This document shows positions 58,681 through 64,000 of a stretch of DNA of 64,000 nt, piece after piece. Position 1 is the stretch's first letter. Each line of letters begins with the position of its first letter. The DNA lies in the NCBI RefSeq assembly GCF_022829515.1, contig NZ_JAKSYL010000256.1:1-64000 (forward strand), written 5' to 3'. The DNA comes from Methylobacterium sp. J-048 (GTDB lineage: Bacteria; Pseudomonadota; Alphaproteobacteria; Rhizobiales; Beijerinckiaceae). Position numbers and translations under genes: made by a program. The notes below the pieces were generated by a model. That model was not told the origin of the DNA. It did not search any database and was given only the letters and a program-made list of their open reading frames with translations.

Positions 58681-58968
58681 CTACTCGACCACCTTCGGAA
58701 CCAGGAAGTAGTTGTCTTCGGTCTCGGGGGCGTTGGCGACCACGTCGGCGGCGCGGCCGCCCTCGGTGACCACGTCCTCGCGCTTCTTCATCGCCATCGG
58801 GGTGACCGAGGTCATCGGCTCGACGCCGGACACGTCCACCGCGCCGAGCTGCTCGACGAAGGCCAGGATGGCGTTCAGCTCACCCTGCAGCGGACCGACC
58901 TCGTCGTCGGTGACCGCGATCCGCGCCAGATGCGCGATGCGCCGAACCGTCTTCTCGTCGACCGACAT
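58681..58968 (-). CDS. gatC: Asp-tRNA(Asn)/Glu-tRNA(Gln) amidotransferase subunit C
   Basis: GatC is the small stabilising subunit of the amidotransferase. The 95-residue protein has the family layout VDEKTVRRIAHLARIAVTDDE, LNAILAFVEQLGAVDVSGVEPMTSV, REDVVTEGG and the C-terminal NAPETEDNYFLVPKVVE. The length is normal. It is the first gene of gatC-gatA-(membrane protein)-gatB. With aspS and no asparaginyl- or glutaminyl-tRNA synthetase seen here, it fits indirect amide-tRNA formation. Confidence 0.97.
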   Translation of the reverse strand: MSVDEKTVRRIAHLARIAVTDDEVGPLQGELNAILAFVEQLGAVDVSGVEPMTSVTPMAMKKREDVVTEGGRAADVVANAPETEDNYFLVPKVVE

Positions 58969-59105
58969 GCCGTCCCGTTCGTCCCTGCCCGGGAGGCTTC
59001 CCCGGCGCCGGGCCGGGCTATAGCACTGCGCTTCGACGCGCCGCAACGCGGGCGGTGGTCCGCTCGGCCGTGCTGTGGGAAGAGATCGGGCCAGTCCGGG
59101 CGGGA

Positions 59106-59300
59106 TCAGGTCACGACGTGGTTTGGCGTCACCGACATCTCGATGGTGATGCCGGCCTGCCGGACGGGCCTGAAGACCGATTGCGAGACGCCGAAGACCA
59201 GAACCTCGAAGGCCAGGAGCAGTATCCAGCACTGCTTGCGGGTCATGGTCTGCTTGCGGCGCGGCGGGGTCGGAGCACTGGGTTGGCCGATCGGCGACAT
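59106..59300 (-). CDS. Possible small single-span membrane protein
   Basis: The 64-residue product has a basic N-terminal part (PTPPRRKQTMTRKQ), one membrane helix at about 24-43 (CWILLLAFEVLVFGVSQSVF) and a short outer tail (GITIEMSVTPNHVV). A start at the internal ATG (residue 19) is also possible. The clear hydrophobic helix amid polar ends favours a real gene, but no family is recognised. It lies 137 nt upstream of gatC on the same strand. Confidence 0.5.
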   Translation of the reverse strand: MSPIGQPSAPTPPRRKQTMTRKQCWILLLAFEVLVFGVSQSVFRPVRQAGITIEMSVTPNHVVT

Positions 59301-59417
59301 GGCGATACCCGGAACGTGGATTAACGAAGTCTTAACCTACCTATTCGTGAACGGCTCCGGGTGCATCCGGGTCGATCTGTGGAGAGCGTTAACGCTGTGG
59401 ACGGTGGAGTGGGTGTG

Positions 59418-59984
59418 ATGTGGGAGCCGGTGTTCACGAGCCTGTCGGCGGGTTTTCTGGCGCAACCGGCCGACCTGGACCGCGCCGCGGCGGAGCTGGG
59501 CTTCCCCCTGCCCGCTTCCTACCGCAGCTTCTGCGAGACCTGCGGCATCGGCCTGGCGGGCGAGCAGTTCCGGATCGCCGTGCCGGCGCCGTTCGAGGCC
59601 TGCGATCTCGCCACCCAGGCCGGGGTGATCGCCGTCAGCGTCGGCAACGCCGTGGCGATGCTGGAGGATGGCGGCGAGCCGCATCGCTTCGATGTCGAGG
59701 ACGGCGACCCGGCCGTGATCGAGCGGGCCTGCTTCTTCGGCGCAGGCGAGGATGGCAGCTTCCTGTTCTGGGATGTCGCCGGGGCGACAGGGGAATACGA
59801 TATCTGGCTGCTCGCGCCCGACCTGGAGACGGTCCGCTTCGGTGGCGAGAGCCTGGTCGATTTCTTCACCCGGGTGACGAGCCCCGCCGCCGCCCTGGTC
59901 CTGGGACCCGGCGCGGCGCCGCTTCCGGCGCGGTTCGAGGGGATCTCGGAAGCCACGCTGGCGCGGGGCGCCGGGCTGGCGTAG
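59418..59984 (+). CDS. SMI1/KNR4 (SUKH) family protein
   Basis: The 188-residue product from the ATG at 59418 (GTGGAGTGG upstream) has the SUKH-type pattern: DLDRAAAELGFPLPASYRSFCETCG, then AGEDGSFLFWDVAGATGEYDIWLL, and SLVDFFTRVTS. SUKH proteins are often immunity proteins to secreted toxins, but single housekeeping copies are common. No toxin gene lies beside it. It ends 9 nt before ruvX and is probably co-transcribed with it. Confidence 0.8.
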   Translation: MWEPVFTSLSAGFLAQPADLDRAAAELGFPLPASYRSFCETCGIGLAGEQFRIAVPAPFEACDLATQAGVIAVSVGNAVAMLEDGGEPHRFDVEDGDPAVIERACFFGAGEDGSFLFWDVAGATGEYDIWLLAPDLETVRFGGESLVDFFTRVTSPAAALVLGPGAAPLPARFEGISEATLARGAGLA

Positions 59985-59993
59985 GGCCAAGCC

Positions 59994-60506
59994 ATGAACT
60001 TCGACGAGATCCGCACCTTCGCGGCCGCATCGCGTGGTGGCGCGCGCCTGATCGGGGTCGATCTCGGCACCAAGACGATCGGGCTCGCCCTGTCGGATCT
60101 CGGGCGCCAGATCGCGAGCCCCCTCGAGACCATCCGGCGGGTCAAGTTCACCCCCGACGCGCAGCGCCTCGCCGCTTTGTGCCGGCAGCACGCGGTGGGC
60201 GGCCTAGTGATCGGCCTGCCCCTGAACATGGATGGGAGCGAGGGGCCGCGGGTGCAATCGACCCGTGCGTTCGTGCGCAACCTCAAGCCGATTCTCGACA
60301 TCCCGCACGTCTTCTTCGACGAGCGCTTGTCCACCGCCGTGGTGACCCGGGCGCTGATCGAGGCGGATGCCTCCCGGGCCCGGCGCGGCCAGCTCGTGGA
60401 CAAGCTCGCCGCCGCCTACATCCTTCAGGGCTGCCTCGACGTGATGCGCAAACTCGCCGATTCCGAAGCGGATCCAGTCGGCGATCGATGGCCGATACAT
60501 GGCTGA
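59994..60506 (+). CDS. ruvX: RuvX/YqgF Holliday-junction resolvase-like protein
   Basis: YqgF-family nucleases act in 16S rRNA 5' processing and perhaps on Holliday junctions. The 170-residue product has the RNase H-like fold: LIGVDLGTKTIGLALSD with the first catalytic Asp, GLVIGLPLNMDGSEGPRVQSTRAFV, VFFDERLSTAVV with the catalytic Glu, and RGQLVDKLAAAYILQGCLD with the last Asp. All acidic residues are present. It follows the SUKH gene by 9 nt. Confidence 0.94.
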   Translation: MNFDEIRTFAAASRGGARLIGVDLGTKTIGLALSDLGRQIASPLETIRRVKFTPDAQRLAALCRQHAVGGLVIGLPLNMDGSEGPRVQSTRAFVRNLKPILDIPHVFFDERLSTAVVTRALIEADASRARRGQLVDKLAAAYILQGCLDVMRKLADSEADPVGDRWPIHG

Positions 60507-60625
60507 GTCGCGATCGCTCTCTCGGGCTCGATGCCGACCCGCTCCCAAGCGGAGTCGGCGACCTCCGTCTTCGGCCGATACCGCGGTGACCGGCTCCACG
60601 ATAAGACCCGGTGTCGCCCGTCGGA

Positions 60626-61828
60626 TCAGCGGCTCAGGAGCGAGACCGCGCCGCTGCCGTGCCGCTCGATCCGGCCGTCGAGTTCCAGTTCCAGCAGCAC
60701 GGTCTGCACCACCCGGACGCCGACCCCGGCACTCCGGGCGAGTTCGTCGGTGTCGACCGGGCTCGGCCCGAGCAGGGCAATGATCTTCTGGCGTTCGTCG
60801 GTGGGTTCGTCCGGTTCAAAGGATGGCGAATCGGCGTGGAGATCCGAGCCGGTGGAGCCATCGAGCAGGATCGCGCGCCCGTCCAGGTCGATCTCGTCCC
60901 AGAAATCCGCCTGCTCGGCCAGATCGGCCCGCGCCCGCGCGGGCGCAATGTCGGGATCCGGACCGCCCTCGATGATCGGACCGATCACATCGAGCACGTG
61001 GCTCAACTCGGCCACCAACGTCGCCCCCTGGCGGATCAGGTCGTTGGTGCCTTCCGCCCGCGGGTCCAGGGGCGAGCCCGGAACGGCGAACACTTCGCGG
61101 TTCTGCTCCAGGGCGTAGCGCGCCGTGATCAGCGAACCGGAGCGGCGCGCCGCCTCCACCACGATCGTGCCGTAGGATAGGCCCGAGATGATCCGGTTGC
61201 GCCGGGGGAAGTCGCGGCCGCGGGCCTCCCATCCCATCGGCATCTCGGCCAGCACCGCCCCGCCCTCCCCCAGGATCGCGTCGACCAGGGCGGCGTGGCT
61301 GGCCGGGTAGATCCGGTCCTGCCCGCCGGCCATCACCGCGACGGTGCCGGTCTGCAGGCTGGCCTTGTGGGCGCGGGCGTCGATTCCCCGGGCGAGGCCC
61401 GAGACCACGGCGAGGCCGGCTTCGCCGAGGCCCCGGGCCAACCGCTCGGTGAAGGCGAGCCCCGCGGTCGAGGCGCTGCGGGAGCCGACCAATGCGACCG
61501 CCGGGCGATTGAGGATTCGCGAATCGCCGCGCAGGGCGATGAGCGGCGGCGCCGCGTCGGTGAGCTGGAGCAGGCGCGGATAATCCGCCTCGCCGGTGGC
61601 GAGCAGCCTGCCGCCGAGGCGATGCAGCGCCGCGACCTCGTCCTCGGCCTGTTCCCGACTCGGCGGCTCGATGCGACGGCCTTGGCGCCGTGTCAGGTCC
61701 GGCAACGCGTCGAGGGCCGCGCCCGCGCCGCCGAAGCGGTTGATCAGGGTACGGAAGCTGCGCGGACCGATACCCTCGGTCCGGATCAATCGTAGCCAGT
61801 CGAGGCGTTGCGCATCGGTGAGCTGCAT
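60626..61828 (-). CDS. dprA: DNA processing protein DprA
   Basis: DprA loads RecA on incoming single-stranded DNA during transformation. The 400-residue product has an N-terminal helical SAM-like domain (DAQRLDWLRLIRTEGIGPRSF), then the Rossmann-like core with VALVGSRSASTAGLAF, AVVSGLARGIDARAHKASLQTGTVAVMAGGQD and RDFPRRNRIISGLSYGTIVVEAA. A C-terminal winged-helix domain follows (TDELARSAGVGVRVVQTVLLELELDGRI). It is downstream of plsY in the same direction, a common alphaproteobacterial order. Confidence 0.95.
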   Translation of the reverse strand: MQLTDAQRLDWLRLIRTEGIGPRSFRTLINRFGGAGAALDALPDLTRRQGRRIEPPSREQAEDEVAALHRLGGRLLATGEADYPRLLQLTDAAPPLIALRGDSRILNRPAVALVGSRSASTAGLAFTERLARGLGEAGLAVVSGLARGIDARAHKASLQTGTVAVMAGGQDRIYPASHAALVDAILGEGGAVLAEMPMGWEARGRDFPRRNRIISGLSYGTIVVEAARRSGSLITARYALEQNREVFAVPGSPLDPRAEGTNDLIRQGATLVAELSHVLDVIGPIIEGGPDPDIAPARARADLAEQADFWDEIDLDGRAILLDGSTGSDLHADSPSFEPDEPTDERQKIIALLGPSPVDTDELARSAGVGVRVVQTVLLELELDGRIERHGSGAVSLLSR

Positions 61829-61864
61829 GACGCCCCCCAGCGTCGCGCCATCGGGCGTGAAGCC

Positions 61865-62473
61865 TCAACCCTTCTGGCCGATACGCCCCTCGGTGCCGGC
61901 TGCGAGTCGCCGGATGTTGGGAGCGTGCTTCCACCATAACAGCAGGCCGAGCAGCAGGAACAGCACAGCTTGCGCCGGCATACCGAGCGCCCACAGTACC
62001 AGTGGCGTCGCCGCCGAGGCCGCCAGGGCGGCGAGCGAGGAATATTTCAGCGCAAAGGCCAACCCGAGCCAGATCGCTGCGAAGGCCGCCAGAGCCGGCG
62101 GGCTGAAGGCGAGCAGCACGCCGATGAACGTCGCCACCCCCTTGCCGCCCTTGAAGCCGAGCCAGACCGGGAAGAGGTGGCCGAGGAAGGCGCCGAGGCC
62201 GGCGGCCAGCGCCGGGCCCTCGCCGAGGAACTGCCGGGCGATCAGCACGGCTGCCGTCCCCTTCAGGGCGTCGCCCAGCAGGGTCGCGGCGGCGAGACCC
62301 TTGCGGCCGGTGCGCAGCACGTTGGTCGCGCCGATATTGCCCGACCCGATCGCCCGCACGTCGCCGAGTCCGGCCAAGCGCGTGAAGATCAGACCGAACG
62401 GGATCGAGCCGAGGGCGTAGCCGAGGGCCAAGCCCCCGAGCGCGGCCGGCGTCGCAAGATCGGACGGGGTCAT
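61865..62473 (-). CDS. plsY: Glycerol-3-phosphate acyltransferase PlsY
   Basis: PlsY transfers an acyl group from acyl phosphate to glycerol-3-phosphate in the inner membrane, the first step of phospholipid synthesis. The 202-residue product has about five to six membrane helices and the three signature loops: GYALGSIPFGLIF, RAIGSGNIGATNVLRTGRKG near 40-59, and GFKGGKGVATFIGV near 106-119. It overlaps the pyrC-like gene (ATGA) and lies 36 nt before dprA. Confidence 0.96.
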   Translation of the reverse strand: MTPSDLATPAALGGLALGYALGSIPFGLIFTRLAGLGDVRAIGSGNIGATNVLRTGRKGLAAATLLGDALKGTAAVLIARQFLGEGPALAAGLGAFLGHLFPVWLGFKGGKGVATFIGVLLAFSPPALAAFAAIWLGLAFALKYSSLAALAASAATPLVLWALGMPAQAVLFLLLGLLLWWKHAPNIRRLAAGTEGRIGQKG

Positions 62474-63774
62474 GCCGCCGCCGCGAGATCGTCGATGGCG
62501 TGCACGATCCGGCCGTCGACCAGCGTCAACACCGCGGCGCCCTGGAGGCGCGCCTCGTCGAACGGCGAGTTCTTCGAGCGGGATTTCAGCCGGCGCTTGT
62601 CGAGCACGTAGGGAAGATCGGGGTCGATCAGCACGAGGTCGGCCGGCGCGCCGATCGCCAGGCGGCCAGCCTCGCGCCCGAGGATCCGGGCCGGGTTCAC
62701 GGTCAGCGCCGCGATCAGCTTGTTGAGCGCCAGGTCGCCGGTATGGACCAGGCGCAGGGACGCGCCGAGCAGGGTCTCGATCCCGAGCGCGCCGTCTGCG
62801 GCTTCCGCGAAGGGCAGGCGCTTGGTCTCGACATCCTGCGGATTGTGGTCGGAGACGACCACGTCGATCACGCCCTCGTCCAGGGCCCGCACGATGGCGT
62901 GCCGGTCTGCCTCGTCGCGGAGCGGCGGCGAGAGCCGGCAGAAGGTGCGGTAATGGCCGATGTCGTTCTCGTTCAGCACGAGGTTGTTGACCGAGACGCC
63001 GCAGGTCACCGGCAACCCGTCCTGCTTGGCCCGGCGCACGATCTCGACCGAATCGGCGCACGAGATCATCGCGGCGTGGTAGCGGGCGCCGGTCAGCCGG
63101 ACGAGGCGGATGTCGCGCTCCAGCATCACGGTCTCGGCCTCGCGGGGGATGCCCATCAGCCCGAGGCGCGAGGCGAGCTCGCCCTCGTTCATCACGCCCT
63201 CGGCGACGAGGTCGGCATCCTCGACATGCTGCATGAGCAGGGCGTCGAAATCCCGGGCGTAGGTCAGGGCGCGGCGCATCACCTGGGCGTTGCCCACCGC
63301 GTGCAGCCCATCGGTGAACGCCACCGCGCCGGCCTCCTTGAGCAGGCCGAACTCGGTCATTTCCTTGCCGGCCAGACCCTTGGTGATCGCGGCGGCGGGC
63401 AGGACATGGACGCAGGCCGTATCCCGGGCACGGCGAAGCACGAAATCCACGATCGCCGGACCGTCGATCACCGGGTTGGTGTCGGGCATGCAGACCAGCG
63501 TGGTCACACCGCCCGCCGCCGCTGCGGCGCTGGCCGAGGCCAGGCTCTCGCGATGCTCGGCGCCGGGCTCGCCCACAAAGGCGCGCATGTCGATCAGCCC
63601 CGGGGTCAGGACCCGGCCGCGGCAATCGATCCGCGCCGCTTCCGCCGGAGCACCGGGCGCCGCGCCCTCGGCGATGTCGGCGATGCGGCCGTCGCGCACC
63701 AGCACGGCGCCGCGCGTCGCACGGCCCGTCGCCGGGTCGAGGAGGGTCGCATTGGTCAGAAGGGTGCTGCTCAC
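62470..63774 (-). CDS. pyrC: Dihydroorotase-like protein (PyrC/PyrX type) with degenerate metal site
   Basis: The 434-residue amidohydrolase-fold protein aligns with class I dihydroorotases: LTPGLIDMRAFVGEPGAEHRE, TTLVCMPDTNPVIDGPAIV, KEMTEFGLLKEAGAVAFTDG, SHNPQDV-type VVVSDHNPQDVETKRLPF and LKSRSKNSPFDEARLQG. The usual D-x-H-x-H-x-R zinc motif is replaced by DMRAFVGEPG, so both first metal-binding histidines are missing. The same substitution is, from memory, general in rhizobial pyrC next to plsY, which suggests a non-catalytic PyrX-like partner of aspartate transcarbamoylase. The start is GTG at 63774, overlapping hisF. Confidence 0.88.
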   Translation of the reverse strand: MSSTLLTNATLLDPATGRATRGAVLVRDGRIADIAEGAAPGAPAEAARIDCRGRVLTPGLIDMRAFVGEPGAEHRESLASASAAAAAGGVTTLVCMPDTNPVIDGPAIVDFVLRRARDTACVHVLPAAAITKGLAGKEMTEFGLLKEAGAVAFTDGLHAVGNAQVMRRALTYARDFDALLMQHVEDADLVAEGVMNEGELASRLGLMGIPREAETVMLERDIRLVRLTGARYHAAMISCADSVEIVRRAKQDGLPVTCGVSVNNLVLNENDIGHYRTFCRLSPPLRDEADRHAIVRALDEGVIDVVVSDHNPQDVETKRLPFAEAADGALGIETLLGASLRLVHTGDLALNKLIAALTVNPARILGREAGRLAIGAPADLVLIDPDLPYVLDKRRLKSRSKNSPFDEARLQGAAVLTLVDGRIVHAIDDLAAAA

Positions 63775-64000
63775 AGGGGCGTCCTCGCGGATGAGGTCGG
63801 GCCGTCGAGACGCATGGCCAGGCCGGAAGCTGCCATATGGGCCTTGGCCTCGGCGATGGTCGCCTGCCCGAAATGGAAGATCGAGGCCGCCAGGACCGCG
63901 CTGGCGCCGCCCTGGGCTACGCCGGCCACGAGGTCGTCGAGGCCGCCGACCCCGCCCGAGGCGATCACCGGCACGCTCACGGCGTCGCTGATCGCCCGCG
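63771..64000 (-). CDS. hisF: Imidazole glycerol phosphate synthase subunit HisF, C-terminal part
   Basis: The reading frame runs off the right edge; only the last about 75 codons are present. SVPVIASGGVGGLDDLVAGV and GGASAVLAASIFHFGQATIAEAKAHM are the phosphate-binding end of the HisF barrel. HisF is the cyclase half of the histidine-pathway enzyme that makes imidazole glycerol phosphate and AICAR. Its TGA overlaps the GTG of the pyrC-like gene. Confidence 0.9.
   Translation of the reverse strand, partial: RAISDAVSVPVIASGGVGGLDDLVAGVAQGGASAVLAASIFHFGQATIAEAKAHMAASGLAMRLDGPTSSARTPL

Noticed and set aside
1..64000. CRISPR arrays, prophage, insertion sequences, integron sites
   Set aside because: I found no regularly spaced repeats, phage structural genes, transposase genes or terminal repeats with target duplications.
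1..64000. tRNA or rRNA genes
   Set aside because: Gaps between genes were read for cloverleaf-like ends and conserved T-loop sequence; none was convincing, though a computational scan would be decisive.

Overview
This window is chromosomal DNA of a methylotrophic alphaproteobacterium, almost certainly Methylobacterium or Methylorubrum (Hyphomicrobiales). The evidence is the very high G+C, the bacterial tetrahydromethanopterin (H4MPT) formaldehyde-oxidation genes, a fused pqqCD gene, a lanthanide-type methanol dehydrogenase (xoxF), and the rhizobial-style blocks hdaA-ppk-ppx, rnd/aspS and pyrC-plsY-dprA. I saw no rRNA, tRNA, CRISPR, prophage or intact insertion sequence.

Region 1 (about 0.8-25.1 kb) is a one-carbon island. 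On the minus strand mptG-mtdB-orfY-mch-orf5-orf7-fae encode formaldehyde activation, the H4MPT-linked dehydrogenase and cyclohydrolase, and cofactor biosynthesis. Divergently, fhcBADC encode the formyltransferase/hydrolase complex that releases formate. They are followed by a small secreted protein, a sensor kinase/response regulator pair placed like mxbDM, and pqqA-B-CD-E. Two small secreted proteins of unknown function are translationally coupled to pqqE. Next come folP-folB-folK and, convergent to them, xoxF-xoxG-xoxJ. Together these genes make the PQQ cofactor, oxidise methanol in the periplasm, pass electrons to a cytochrome c, and carry formaldehyde to formate on H4MPT and methylofuran. 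From memory, the order matches the corresponding island of M. extorquens AM1.

Region 2 (25.1-45 kb) starts with a gene-poor stretch that carries a 36-nt near-palindrome. It continues with RNase D, a WYL-like protein, aspS, a glycosyltransferase/acyltransferase pair, a RelE-type toxin-antitoxin operon, small conserved proteins, an acetyltransferase, malic enzyme, a chemoreceptor, and the ppx-ppk-hdaA block. Genes that usually lie together in relatives (aspS, rnd, ppx, ppk) are split here by about 9 kb.

Region 3 (45-64 kb) is mostly housekeeping: purMN, ndk, a GST, a FUSC/DUF1656/HlyD efflux operon, a LysE exporter, gatB-(small membrane protein)-gatA-gatC, an SMI1/KNR4 protein, ruvX, dprA, plsY, a dihydroorotase homologue lacking its first metal-binding His pair, and the 3' end of hisF.

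The best leads for undescribed biology are the unassigned cofactor genes (orf5, orf7, orfY), the small secreted proteins embedded in the PQQ/methanol island, structured intergenic repeats inside operons, and the pseudo-dihydroorotase.
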